A DNA stretch of 64,000 nucleotides from Tessaracoccus sp. (GCF_016714275.1 NZ_JADJNP010000004.1:711477-775476), one strand, 5' to 3'; numbered from the stretch's first letter, positions 1-10,629 are shown. Notes: a model not told the origin generated them from the sequence alone. A program made the numbers and translations.

Positions 1-1
1 G

Positions 2-40
2 CCGAGGTGACCAGTCCCCACTGGGACTCAGTCACCTCGG
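2..40 (-). terminator. Hairpin downstream of the alditol oxidase gene
   Basis: CCGAGGTGAC (2-11) pairs perfectly with GTCACCTCGG (31-40), and AGTCCC (13-18) pairs with GGGACT (23-28) inside it. It lies about 87 nt past the stop of the minus-strand gene that ends at 127. The bases where a U-tract would be fall outside the window, so terminator function is inferred. Nothing else is visible in 41-126. Confidence 0.5.
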
Positions 41-126
41 CAAGCGTCTTTAGCGCCACGCGTGACTTCATGCTTGGATACTAACGGACTTGTAGTTAGT
101 ATCCATGATATGTTCCGCCCAGAGAG

Positions 127-1374
127 CTATCCGAGCCCGAGGGCTTGGTCGAGGTGCGGGCTACGGAATGTGCCCGACGGGTCGACGCGTGCCATGAGCG
201 CGGTGAATTCCGGCACCCGGCGATAGGCCGTGGCCTGGTCGAAGCCCTCGCCGTAGAGCTTTCCCCAGTGGGCGCGCGGCTGGAAGGGAGCGAGCGCTGC
301 CTCGATCTCGGGCAGCACGCGCGCGACCTCCGCTGGGCGCTTCTGCCACGTGAAGTGGATGCCGAGTCGCGGGCCGCCCTCGCCGCCGCTGAGCCACAGG
401 TCATCTCCGGCGAGGGTGCGGAACTCGCTGACGTGCAGCACCGGGTCGATGCGATCGGCAAGCGCGCGGACGGCCCGCAGCGCGTCGGATCCCCGGTCGC
501 GGGGGACGAAGTACTCGGACTGGATCTCGTCGCCGCCCGCGCTCGGGGCGCGGTCGAAGCGGAAGTGCGCCAGGCGCGTCGCCCACGAACCGCGGCTGCC
601 GACCGGGGTGAGATTGTCGTCGGGCGAACCGCCGTCGGCGATGGCGCCCACACGCGGGCCCTGCAGCGCGGCGCCGAACCGGCTGGAGGATGGCTCGGCG
701 TCGTCGTCGCGGCACTTCAACCACAGCGTCGACAGCGTCGGCTCGACCCAGCGGCCCAGCACGCTGACGCTGTAGGCGGCGCTCATGATGCCGTCGAAAT
801 CGTCGAGGAACCGGTCCCAGGCGAGGCCGGTGTAGATGTGTTGGGTGATGTCGTAGGTGGGTTCGATCGCGAACGTCAACCTGGTGACGACGCCGAGCGC
901 GCCGAGCGACACGACGCTGCCCTCGAAGTCGGGGTCGCCGGCGCGCACCCAAGAGAGGCTGCCGTCGGCCCCGATCCGCTCGACCCCGCGCACGGCCGTC
1001 GCCAGGACGCCGTTGCCGTCGCCAGACCCGTGGGTGCCGGTCGAGTTGGCCCCGGCCACCGAGATGTGCGGCAGCGAGCCCAGATTGTGCAGCGCCCACC
1101 CACGCTCCTGGAGGAACCTCGCGACGGCGCCGTAGGGGGCCGACCCCGGCACCGTCACCGTGCGCGCGGTCTCGTCCAGGTCGAACGGAAGCTCGATCGC
1201 ACGCATCGAGATCAGCGCGGCCGAGTCGGCTAGCGGGTTGAACGAGTGCCCGGTCCCTAGCGCGCGGATCCGTGACGCCGCGGCCACCATTGCCTGCGCC
1301 TCCTCGATCGTGCGCGGGACGAGGACATCAGACGGGGTGAAGGCGACGGTGCCCGCCCAGTTGGTGAGTGTCAT
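127..1374 (-). CDS. FAD-dependent alditol/xylitol oxidase-like protein
   Basis: A 415-residue flavoprotein of the vanillyl-alcohol-oxidase type, matching AldO in length (about 418) and layout. AldO oxidises polyols such as xylitol or sorbitol with O2, releasing H2O2. The N-terminal FAD domain has RALGTGHSFN at 37-46; the His of GHSFN (residue 43) corresponds to the residue that binds FAD covalently in AldO. STGTHGSGDG (111-120) is the expected FAD-binding loop. The C-terminal part carries the HWGK segment typical of this group and of D-arabinono-lactone oxidases, which are the alternative assignment. It stands alone on the minus strand. The ATG at 1374 follows no other gene closely. Substrate is inferred, not shown. 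Confidence 0.8.
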   Translation of the reverse strand: MTLTNWAGTVAFTPSDVLVPRTIEEAQAMVAAASRIRALGTGHSFNPLADSAALISMRAIELPFDLDETARTVTVPGSAPYGAVARFLQERGWALHNLGSLPHISVAGANSTGTHGSGDGNGVLATAVRGVERIGADGSLSWVRAGDPDFEGSVVSLGALGVVTRLTFAIEPTYDITQHIYTGLAWDRFLDDFDGIMSAAYSVSVLGRWVEPTLSTLWLKCRDDDAEPSSSRFGAALQGPRVGAIADGGSPDDNLTPVGSRGSWATRLAHFRFDRAPSAGGDEIQSEYFVPRDRGSDALRAVRALADRIDPVLHVSEFRTLAGDDLWLSGGEGGPRLGIHFTWQKRPAEVARVLPEIEAALAPFQPRAHWGKLYGEGFDQATAYRRVPEFTALMARVDPSGTFRSPHLDQALGLG

Positions 1375-1393
1375 GCCGACATCATGACAGTCG

Positions 1394-1469
1394 CCATGGA
1401 GGAATGGCGGACAACTGGGCTTCCTGTGCTCTGGCGAGCATAGGAAGGCGCACTGTGCGTCAAAACTCC
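1394..1469. repeat. Degenerate copy of a 75-bp palindromic intergenic element
   Basis: This stretch matches 2563-2637 closely (shared CCATGGAGGAATG, ACAACTGGGCT, TGTGCGTCAAAACTC). The stem is no longer perfect here. Like the other copy it abuts the 3' end of a minus-strand gene and covers the lipoprotein stop codon. Confidence 0.6.
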
Positions 1470-2548
1470 ACGGTCCTGCGGAAGACGCGTACGGCGTCCT
1501 CCCCGATCAGCATCAGCCAAGGCCGGTGATCGCCCCAGCGGACGCCGAGGCGCAGGCCGTCGGCGGGATCGGCCGAGCTGGTGAGCGCAGGGAGGTCGTC
1601 GATCGTGGCGCGGCCGTCGTGGCGGAGGCGAAGCAGGCCCAACACGTCCTCGACCTCCCCGGGTGTCTTCTCGATGAGCCCACTGAGCAGGATGTTCGCG
1701 ACGCCGTCCGTGCCGACGGCGGCCTCGATGCCCAGGTGAACCTCGGCCCCGTCGGCGCCGGCGGCCGACACCGGCAGCTGCACAGCATGGGTGCCGAGGG
1801 TGACCGACAGGAGGCCGGGTTCCAGCGAGATCCGTAGGTCTTCCTCGGTGATGGCGGAGAGCACGAGCACGGGGATCGACGTTCCCGTTCGGGGATCGAT
1901 GCGGACCATGAGCCCGCCGTCGCTGAAGCCGTAAAGGTAGGTGCCGTCTGTGGTGTGCACCGACAGCCACTCGTCCAGCGGAGTGCGGGACAGCGTGCCA
2001 TCGGGTGCGAGCAGCAGCATCTCCGGGTTGTCGGGGGTTGTGCTCTGCAGGACGACGGTGCCGTCGCGCAGGGCGAGCGGCCGCGCCCACTGCAGGTACT
2101 GGCCTTGGGCGAGGTACTCCTCGCGCAGGCGTAGGTCGCCGAGGTAGGCGCCGGTCTCCGAGTAGTGCGCGAGCCGGAGCTTCCCGGTATCGACGAACCA
2201 CCACGTCCCGTCCGGGAGCTGGGTGCCGTAGCTCGGCCCCCAGTGGATGCCCTTGCCGTCACCGCCGAGTGAGGTACCGAGCAGCTCCGGCGCGTCGCCG
2301 TAGCCGACGGCGAACACCTCGCTCCACTCCGGTCCGAACGCGGAGATCGGTGGGCTCAGCACGATCTCGGTCAGCAAAGCCGCGGCGGGAGGGTCGACGC
2401 TGACCGCCGGGCTGACGCTGTGTGTCGGCGTGCTGGTCCCACCCGGCGGCGGGGTGGAAGGCTGAGGGGATGCGGCGCAGCCGGCGAGAGCCATCACACA
2501 GGCGATTCCGTAGACCCGCGCGCCCATGCGGACAGGTCGTGTGCTCAT
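1460..2548 (-). CDS. Hypothetical secreted lipoprotein
   Basis: A 362-residue protein I cannot place in a named family. From the ATG at 2548 it opens with a basic stretch, a hydrophobic segment and a lipobox LAGC with Cys at residue 24, so it should be lipid-anchored outside the membrane. A Pro/Ser/Thr-rich linker follows, then a region of short beta-like strands with Gly-Asp turns that could be a propeller; that is a guess. In-frame ATGs at 2566 and 2581 lie within the palindromic repeat and would put extra residues before the signal peptide, so 2548 was preferred. No strong Shine-Dalgarno is visible. Confidence 0.6.
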   Translation of the reverse strand: MSTRPVRMGARVYGIACVMALAGCAASPQPSTPPPGGTSTPTHSVSPAVSVDPPAAALLTEIVLSPPISAFGPEWSEVFAVGYGDAPELLGTSLGGDGKGIHWGPSYGTQLPDGTWWFVDTGKLRLAHYSETGAYLGDLRLREEYLAQGQYLQWARPLALRDGTVVLQSTTPDNPEMLLLAPDGTLSRTPLDEWLSVHTTDGTYLYGFSDGGLMVRIDPRTGTSIPVLVLSAITEEDLRISLEPGLLSVTLGTHAVQLPVSAAGADGAEVHLGIEAAVGTDGVANILLSGLIEKTPGEVEDVLGLLRLRHDGRATIDDLPALTSSADPADGLRLGVRWGDHRPWLMLIGEDAVRVFRRTVEF

Positions 2549-2562
2549 GGGTTCACGACTGA

Positions 2563-2637
2563 CCATGGAGGAATGACGCACAACTGGGCTCCCTGTGCCC
2601 TATCGAGCACTGAGAGCCCAGTTGTGCGTCAAAACTC
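2563..2637. repeat. Palindromic intergenic element, intact copy
   Basis: TGACGCACAACTGGGCT and AGCCCAGTTGTGCGTCA form a perfect 17-bp inverted repeat around a spacer of about 24 nt. It begins 2 nt after the stop of isocitrate dehydrogenase and ends before the lipoprotein start. A degenerate copy is at 1394-1469. It may act as a terminator-like hairpin, but the repetition points to a dispersed REP- or MITE-like element. Confidence 0.65.
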
Positions 2638-2638
2638 A

Positions 2639-4846
<2,208 letters not shown>

Positions 4847-4964
4847 GGCGGCAACAACTCCTAGTGATAGACCCGGTGGCGGCGGGCTACAGCTTACCCA
4901 GAGCGGCATCCATCCAGTGGGCTCGCTCGCGAACACCATGCGGCGGTCAACTATCCTCGCCGTC

Positions 4965-5849
4965 GTGACGTCCCCCAGCGCCGCGCCGAGGCGGCCTTAC
5001 CTCGTCGGCCTCGTCGGCTCCGGGGTGCTGCCGTCGTTCACGCCGCCGATGCACATGGCGGAGGCCGCGGCGCTGGGAGTGAGCTACGTCTACCGCCCCA
5101 TCGACCTCGACGCGCTGGGCCTCCTGCCCCGACAGTTGCCCGAGATTCTCGACTGGACCCGCAGGCTCGGCTACGACGCGCTCAACATCACCTTCCCGTG
5201 CAAGCGCGCGGTGGTGGACCTCCTCGACCATGTCGATCCGACGGCGCTGCGGCTCGGGTCGGTCAACACGGTCATCTTCACCGACGCCGGCGCGGTCGGC
5301 TACAACACCGACACCAGCGGCTACGAGCGCGCCTTTCGGGCCGGGCTGCCCGGCGCCGACCTCGGTGACGTCGTCCTCCTCGGCGCGGGCGGCGGGGGTA
5401 GCGGCGTGGCCGACGCGCTGCTGCGGCTGGGAGCGAAGCGGCTCACCGTCATCGACGTCGACGGCGCCCGTGCCGCTGCCCTTGCGGCCAGTCTCGGCAC
5501 CCACCGGCACGCGGAGGTGTGCTCCGGTGTCCCCACAGAGCTGTCCGACGCCATTGCCGCCGCATCGGGCCTTGTCAACTGCACTCCCATCGGCATGCAC
5601 CACCATCCGGGGATGCCGCTCGACGAGGCCCTCCTGCGGCCCGACATGTGGGTCTCCGACATCGTCTACCGGCCGTTGCGCACCCGCCTCCTCACCGTCG
5701 CGCGTGGCCTCGGCTGCGCCACCCTCGACGGCGGACGCATGGCCGTCTTCCAGGCCGTCGAGGCCATGGAACTGATCACCGGCCTGCAGCCAGATCCCGA
5801 ACGTATGCGGAAGCACTTCCTCCACCTGCTCGCCGCCGAGCAGAACTGA
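4965..5849 (+). CDS. aroE: Shikimate/quinate 5-dehydrogenase-like protein
   Basis: A 294-residue NAD(P)-dependent dehydrogenase of the AroE/quinate dehydrogenase family, interconverting 3-dehydroshikimate and shikimate (or quinate). It shows the substrate loop SFTPPMH (24-30), NITFPCK with the catalytic Lys, GYNTDTSG with the catalytic Asp, the dinucleotide loop GAGGGGSG and NCTPIGM near the C-terminus. The sequence resembles the catabolic QsuD type, and the next gene, 17 nt downstream, is a shikimate-type permease, so a role in uptake and use of shikimate or quinate is likely (inference). The GTG at 4965 was chosen because TATCCT (4951-4956) sits 8 nt before it, suggesting a leaderless mRNA. 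An ATG at 4938 in frame is possible. Confidence 0.85.
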   Translation: MTSPSAAPRRPYLVGLVGSGVLPSFTPPMHMAEAAALGVSYVYRPIDLDALGLLPRQLPEILDWTRRLGYDALNITFPCKRAVVDLLDHVDPTALRLGSVNTVIFTDAGAVGYNTDTSGYERAFRAGLPGADLGDVVLLGAGGGGSGVADALLRLGAKRLTVIDVDGARAAALAASLGTHRHAEVCSGVPTELSDAIAAASGLVNCTPIGMHHHPGMPLDEALLRPDMWVSDIVYRPLRTRLLTVARGLGCATLDGGRMAVFQAVEAMELITGLQPDPERMRKHFLHLLAAEQN

Positions 5850-5866
5850 CAACCCAAGGAGCACCG

Positions 5867-7171
5867 ATGTCGACGACGACCGCGCAGCCGCGCCGCACCC
5901 CCGTCCGCGCGGCGGTGGCCAGCTTCATGGGCTCCGCCGTCGAGTACTACGACTTCTTCATCTTCGGATCCGCCGCCGCGCTGATCTTCCCGAGGATCTT
6001 CTTCGGCAGCAACGACCAGGCCGCGTTGGTGATGTCGTTCATGACGTTCGGCTTCGCCTACATCGCGCGGCCCATCGGCGCGGTCGTGCTCGGCCACTTC
6101 GGTGACCGGATCGGCAGGCAGAAGGTGCTGATGTTCACCCTCGTGCTGATGGGCCTCTCCACGTTCATCATCGGCTGTTTGCCGACGTTCGACGCCATCG
6201 GCTGGTGGGCGCCTGTCCTGCTGGTGCTGTGCCGCCTGATGCAGGGCCTTTCGGCGGCGGGTGAGCAGGCCGGGGCATCGTCGCTCAGCCTCGAGCACGC
6301 GCCGGACCATCGCCGCTCCTTCTTCACATCCTGGACCCTCACCGGCACGCAGGGCGGCCAGATCCTCGCCGCGCTGATCTTCATCCCCGTCGTCGCGCTG
6401 CCCGACGAGATCAAGTACACCTGGGGCTGGCGCCTTCCGTTCTGGCTGAGCGCGGTCGTCGTGCTCGTGGCGTTCTACATCCGCCGCAGCCTGCACGAGA
6501 CCCCGGCGTTTGAGGACGCGAAGAAGGACGGCGAAATCGCCAAGCTGCCGTTCGTCGCGTTGATGACCAACCACTGGCGCGACGTCCTGCGCGTCATCTG
6601 CTGCGCGTTCATCGCCGCCGTTTCGACGGTGTTCGGGAACCTCGCGCTGGCCTACGGCAAGGAGGTCGGGCTGCGCGAGTCGCTCACGCTGTGGCTCGTG
6701 GTCGCGGCCAACATCGGCGCGCTCGTCACGCAGCCCTTGTTCGGGATCCTGGCGGACAGGATCGGACGCAAGCCGGTGTTCATCTACGGGGCCGTGTCGT
6801 CGGCGGTGTTCATGCCGTTCTACCTGCTGTCGATGAGCTCGGGCAACGTGATCCAGACGTTCGCGTTGGCGGTCGTGACGTTCTCGTGCGGATACGCCGC
6901 AGCAAACGCGGTGTGGCCGTCGTTCTACGGCGAGATGTTCAGCACGAAGGTCCGGTTCTCCGGCATGGCGATCGGCACGCAGCTGGGCTTCCTGATGGCC
7001 GGCTTCGCGCCGTCGATCGTTGCGTGGCTGGGCGGAGTGCGAGAGGGCGGATGGGTCGTCATCTCGGCGTTCACCGCCACGATCTGCCTTGTCGCGACCG
7101 TCAGCGCGCTCACTGCGAGGGAGACGAAGGACGTCCCCACCGCGCAGCTCGGGCTGTCGCGCGCCGCGTGA
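5867..7171 (+). CDS. MFS transporter, metabolite:H+ symporter (shikimate permease ShiA-like)
   Basis: A 434-residue membrane permease with about 12 hydrophobic segments. It carries marks of the metabolite:H+ symporter branch of the major facilitator superfamily: EYYDFFIFGSAAAL in the first helix, the loop GHFGDRIGRQK between helices 2 and 3, and the related ADRIGRKPV in the second half. Members carry shikimate, proline/betaine, citrate or 2-oxoglutarate with protons. The upstream shikimate dehydrogenase points to shikimate or quinate as substrate (inference). AAGGAG at 5856-5861 precedes the ATG by 5 nt. Co-transcribed with the upstream gene. Confidence 0.88.
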   Translation: MSTTTAQPRRTPVRAAVASFMGSAVEYYDFFIFGSAAALIFPRIFFGSNDQAALVMSFMTFGFAYIARPIGAVVLGHFGDRIGRQKVLMFTLVLMGLSTFIIGCLPTFDAIGWWAPVLLVLCRLMQGLSAAGEQAGASSLSLEHAPDHRRSFFTSWTLTGTQGGQILAALIFIPVVALPDEIKYTWGWRLPFWLSAVVVLVAFYIRRSLHETPAFEDAKKDGEIAKLPFVALMTNHWRDVLRVICCAFIAAVSTVFGNLALAYGKEVGLRESLTLWLVVAANIGALVTQPLFGILADRIGRKPVFIYGAVSSAVFMPFYLLSMSSGNVIQTFALAVVTFSCGYAAANAVWPSFYGEMFSTKVRFSGMAIGTQLGFLMAGFAPSIVAWLGGVREGGWVVISAFTATICLVATVSALTARETKDVPTAQLGLSRAA

Positions 7172-7190
7172 CCAGGAGGTGACCAGGGCT

Positions 7191-7219
7191 TTGGCGTAAT
7201 TCCGTGGATTGGGTAGCCT
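7191..7219 (+). promoter_or_regulatory. Sigma-70-type promoter for the DUF3073 gene
   Basis: TTGGCG (7191-7196), a 17-bp spacer and TAGCCT (7214-7219) lie about 70 nt before the ATG at 7291. Both boxes and the spacing fit the actinobacterial housekeeping consensus. Confidence 0.6.
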
Positions 7220-7290
7220 GTACCCCACGAGTTGGTTGAAGATTCCGCGGCAAGGCCGCGAGGGACACAAGGCAAGGGGGTCGACCCGAT

Positions 7291-7506
7291 ATGGGGCGCG
7301 GCCGTGCAAAGGCGAAGCAGACGAGGGTGGCCCGCGATTTGAAGTATCGCGCGGTGGACACCGATTTCGCATCTCTGGAGCGTGAGCTCCGCAGCGACTC
7401 CTACGGGGAGTACGTCGAGGTTGAGGACATCCCTGACCCTTACGCCGACCTCGCTGAGCAGTACGCGGACTACGAGGACGAAGACGACGAGCGCGCCTCG
7501 TCATAG
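7291..7506 (+). CDS. DUF3073 family protein
   Basis: A 71-residue acidic small protein of the DUF3073 family, which is widespread in Actinobacteria and has no established function. It begins MGRGRAKAKQTRVARDLKY, the family signature, and ends in a strongly acidic tail (YADYEDEDDE). A purine-rich AAGGGGG lies about 11 nt before the ATG and a promoter is visible at 7191-7219. Charge and size suggest a soluble or nucleic-acid-associated protein, which is inference. Confidence 0.93.
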   Translation: MGRGRAKAKQTRVARDLKYRAVDTDFASLERELRSDSYGEYVEVEDIPDPYADLAEQYADYEDEDDERASS

Positions 7507-7530
7507 CCCTGGTGGTGCGTCCCGGTAGTC

Positions 7531-8490
7531 ATGGGTGAGTGGTCGCCCGATACGGAGCTTGACGGTTACGAGCAGCTGGTCTTCCCGCTGCCCGAGGAGC
7601 CGACGTACGCCCTGGAGCCTGAGAACTCGCTGGTGGCGACACTCGTGCGCCACGACGCCCCTCGATATCCCTCCGCGTTGCTCTACCTCCATGGCTGGAA
7701 TGACTACTTCTTCCAGACGCACCTGGCTGACGAGATCGATGGCCTCGGCTACGACTTCTACGCGCTCGACCTTCGCCGCTACGGCCGCTCGCTGCGGCCT
7801 AAGCAGCTCGCCGGCTACGTCGCGGACCTGACGCACTACTTCGTCGAACTGGACCTGGCCGTCGAGCAGCTCCGCGCCGAGGGTCACGACCGCATCGTGT
7901 TCATGGGCCACTCGACGGGCGGACTGGTCGGCTCCCTGTACGCCAACGAGCGCCCAGGGACCTTTGCCGCCGTGATCCTGAACTCGCCGTGGCTCGAGTT
8001 GCAGGGGAACTCGGTGCTGCGCCCCGCGACGCAGCCGGTGTTCACGGCCATGCGGGCCGTGGCGCCGACGTCGTCCCTCCCGGCCTCCGAGATCGGCCAC
8101 TATCGTCGGTCCATCGCCGCGGACCAGGACGGGGAGTGGGTCTACAACCACAACCTCAAGGGGGACCCCGCGTTTCTGCTGCGCTTCGGCTGGCTCGCCG
8201 CGATCCTCGCGGGCCACGCCGTCGTCGCCTCGGGGCTCGACATCGACTGCCCCGTTTTCGTCGGTGTCTCGGAGCGCAGCGACTTCCGCCGCAAGTGGGA
8301 CGAGGCGCTCACGAAGGCCGACACCGTCCTCGACGTCGAGCGGATCGTCTCGCGCGCCGACGGCATGGGCCGGTTGATCGTGATCGCCCGGTTCGCCGAC
8401 GCGCTGCACGATCTGGTGCTGTCCGCGCCGTCGGTCCGGGCCGAGGTGTTCAAGGAGTACGCGCGCTTCCTGCGCTGCTACGCCGAGTAG
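7531..8490 (+). CDS. Alpha/beta hydrolase (serine aminopeptidase S33-like)
   Basis: A 319-residue soluble alpha/beta-fold hydrolase resembling monoacylglycerol lipases and lysophospholipases of the Hydrolase_4 type. The oxyanion-loop segment LYLHGWNDYF lies near residue 50 and the nucleophile elbow GHSTGG near 127-132 holds the catalytic Ser. ALHDL near the C-terminus supplies the candidate catalytic His. The start follows the DUF3073 stop by 24 nt with only a weak GGTGG as ribosome site. The 3' end overlaps the convergent formylglycine enzyme gene by 13 nt. Natural substrate unknown. Confidence 0.88.
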   Translation: MGEWSPDTELDGYEQLVFPLPEEPTYALEPENSLVATLVRHDAPRYPSALLYLHGWNDYFFQTHLADEIDGLGYDFYALDLRRYGRSLRPKQLAGYVADLTHYFVELDLAVEQLRAEGHDRIVFMGHSTGGLVGSLYANERPGTFAAVILNSPWLELQGNSVLRPATQPVFTAMRAVAPTSSLPASEIGHYRRSIAADQDGEWVYNHNLKGDPAFLLRFGWLAAILAGHAVVASGLDIDCPVFVGVSERSDFRRKWDEALTKADTVLDVERIVSRADGMGRLIVIARFADALHDLVLSAPSVRAEVFKEYARFLRCYAE

Positions 8491-9383
8491 GCGTCGCGCG
8501 CGCAGCGGAAGCCCACATGTGACATGCCCGAATCCTCGGTCTGTGCCGACCTCGCGGCCGGCCGGAACCTCAGACAGTAGTCCGGCGAGCAGAGGAACGA
8601 TCCGCCCTTCAGGACGCGGCGGGGTGTCGTGGCGGGCGGGGGAGCGAGCAGATTCGGCCGTCCTTCGGGGTCGACGACGACCTCGTCCGGTGGGCGGTGC
8701 CGCGGCGTGTAGACGTCGGTCGTCCACTCCCACACGTTGCCGATGAGGTCGAAGAGGCCGTAGCCGTTGGCGGGGTAGGTGCCGACGGGCGACGTCCCGC
8801 CGACGCCCAGGTTCTGGTACGGGAACCGCCCCAGCCAGGTGTTGGCCTGCGCGACGCCGTCGGGGTAGGGCTCGTCGCCCCAGGCGAATCGCAGCCCGTC
8901 GCGGCCGCCACGGGCCGCGTACTCGTGCTCGGCCTCCGTGGGCAGACGGAGACCGGCCCAGTCGGCGTAGGCGCGGGCGTCGGCGTAGGCGACGTGCACG
9001 ACGGGGTGCCTGTCGTCGGCGGAGGAGCCCGGGCCGAACGGCGCTCGCCACGACGCCCCGGGCTGCCACCGCCACCAGTGGCGCCAGTCGCGCAGGTCGA
9101 CAGGGCCGTCGGTTGGGGTGAAGACCATGGATCCCGGAACGAGGTCGGCGGCGTCGGCGCCGGGGAAGTCGGCGGGGTCGGGGGAGCGTTCAGCGACCGT
9201 GACGTGGCCGGTGTCCGCGACGAACCTCGCGAACTGTGCGTTCGTCACGGGGGCACGGTCGAGCAGAAAGGCATCGACCCGGCGCGCGTGCACCGGGCCT
9301 TCGTCGGCGTAGAAGTCGGCGGACCCCATCAGGAATGCGCCCGCGGAGATGCGCACCATGTCGTGGGACTCTGAGGGAATCAC
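8478..9383 (-). CDS. Formylglycine-generating enzyme family protein (sulfatase activator)
   Basis: A 301-residue protein of the FGE-sulfatase family. True FGEs convert an active-site Cys of sulfatases to formylglycine with O2. The family core is complete: FLMGS near the N-terminus, HPVVHVAYADARAYADW, LRLPTEAEHEYAARGG, NVWEWTTD and, near the C-terminus, GGSFLCSPDYCLRFR. That last segment keeps both cysteines of the catalytic pair seen in genuine FGEs, unlike many relatives. No sulfatase gene is in the window. The GTG at 9383 has GGAGG 8 nt upstream; ATGs at 9359 and 9485 are alternatives. Its 3' end overlaps the convergent hydrolase. Confidence 0.88.
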   Translation of the reverse strand: MIPSESHDMVRISAGAFLMGSADFYADEGPVHARRVDAFLLDRAPVTNAQFARFVADTGHVTVAERSPDPADFPGADAADLVPGSMVFTPTDGPVDLRDWRHWWRWQPGASWRAPFGPGSSADDRHPVVHVAYADARAYADWAGLRLPTEAEHEYAARGGRDGLRFAWGDEPYPDGVAQANTWLGRFPYQNLGVGGTSPVGTYPANGYGLFDLIGNVWEWTTDVYTPRHRPPDEVVVDPEGRPNLLAPPPATTPRRVLKGGSFLCSPDYCLRFRPAARSAQTEDSGMSHVGFRCARDAYSA

Positions 9384-9389
9384 TGTCCG

Positions 9390-9424
9390 GGCCTCCGTAG
9401 GTGCTTCTGAAAAACCCGGAGGCC
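9390..9424 (-). promoter_or_regulatory. Leader hairpin that includes the ribosome site of the FGE gene
   Basis: GGCCTCCG (9390-9397) and CGGAGGCC (9417-9424) form a perfect 8-bp inverted repeat with a 19-nt loop. In the minus-strand mRNA the GGAGG of the ribosome site lies in the stem, so pairing could limit translation. No known riboswitch was recognised. Confidence 0.35.
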
Positions 9425-9495
9425 ACGTCGACCGCTCATCGTCGGCGTCACCCAGGGGTCTCACGAGCGGTGGGTCCGCCCGCAAGGCTTTCAGG

Positions 9496-10629
9496 CTACC
9501 GATGAGCGGGTCTCGTGCCGGAACTTCGAGGGCACTGTCCGCGTATGAGGCTCGCCGTCGTACAGGCCCGTTCGAGTCCGTCGACGCCGAAGGCCTTCAC
9601 CGGACCGAGCGCGCCGACGCCGTGGAGGCCGTCTTGGACGGCGGTCCTAGCTCCCCAAGCGAGGAGGTCGGCGGTGACCTCGTACGGATCAGGCCCGGCC
9701 AGGGTGACCCGTGCCAGTTCGCGATGGGGTGATCGTGCGACGGCAACCACCGCCGACCTGGCCTGGGCCCGGCTGTGCGCATCGGGTCCGCCGGTCGATC
9801 CCGTCATCATCCGGTCGGCGATGGCTGTCAGCCCTCGCTTGAGCGCGCCCATGTGCAGAACGGGGCCGAGCAGTCGCGAGCTGATGGCGAGGGAGCGGGC
9901 CGCGCCTCGCGGGAGTCCGAGGAACACTGTGACATCTCGTAGGCCGGGATAGGTCTGGGGGAGCCCAAACTGTTCGGCAGCGGGAACCGACGCGCCCAGC
10001 AGGGGCCGGCCGTCGACGGTGAAGCGTCTCGTCCAGCGGCCCGGTCGCTCGGCCTGGATGCGACCTTCACGAAACGCGTAGCCCTCTTCGACCACGACCC
10101 TGACCGCGGTGGCCTGGCTGCCTCCGCTGGGAACGAAGCCGGGCGCGAAGTAGGCGATGTCGACGGCTGTCGCCTCATCGCCCGCTTCGTCGAGCGCCGC
10201 GGCGGCGGCGTAAGCACCGGGACCGTAGTCGTAGCCGAACGCGGGGACCAGACCGGCTCCGTTGCGCTCCGCCACCGGGCCCCAACGCTCGAAGACCTCG
10301 CGAATGAACGGGCCCTCGCCCGCGGAGTCGAAGTAGTGCACGCCGATCTCAGCTGCTGCTTCGACGGCGGTGCGACCGTATTTGAGGAACGGTCCCACGG
10401 CGCTGATGAGTATGTCGCCTTCGTGCAGCACGGCTCGAAGCGTGGTGGGCTTTTCGATGTCGACGGTCGCTGTGTCGAGACCTCCGAGATCAGCTGCGAG
10501 TGCCGCAAGCCGAGCTGGGTTGCGGCCAACGAGCACTGGGCGGGCCCCTTGGCGAACGAGGCTGCGGGCGGTGAGGTCACCTGTGTAGCCAGTGGCGCCG
10601 AGGACGACGATGCGCGGCGCGGCGGTCAT
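9496..10629 (-). CDS. Saccharopine dehydrogenase-like NAD(P)-binding oxidoreductase
   Basis: A 377-residue protein with an N-terminal Rossmann domain: RIVVLGATGYTGDLTA (6-21) has the GxxGxxG nucleotide loop, followed by VLVGRNPARL. The mid-region GRTAVEAAAEIGVHYFDSAGE and the segment PAFGYDYGPG resemble the trans-acting enoyl-reductase and saccharopine dehydrogenase-like family of Actinobacteria. Substrate unknown. The ATG at 10629 starts just before the Rossmann beta-strand; an in-frame ATG at 10683 would add 18 unlikely residues. It is monocistronic, followed at about 110 nt by the formylglycine enzyme gene on the same strand. Confidence 0.82.
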   Translation of the reverse strand: MTAAPRIVVLGATGYTGDLTARSLVRQGARPVLVGRNPARLAALAADLGGLDTATVDIEKPTTLRAVLHEGDILISAVGPFLKYGRTAVEAAAEIGVHYFDSAGEGPFIREVFERWGPVAERNGAGLVPAFGYDYGPGAYAAAAALDEAGDEATAVDIAYFAPGFVPSGGSQATAVRVVVEEGYAFREGRIQAERPGRWTRRFTVDGRPLLGASVPAAEQFGLPQTYPGLRDVTVFLGLPRGAARSLAISSRLLGPVLHMGALKRGLTAIADRMMTGSTGGPDAHSRAQARSAVVAVARSPHRELARVTLAGPDPYEVTADLLAWGARTAVQDGLHGVGALGPVKAFGVDGLERACTTASLIRGQCPRSSGTRPAHR

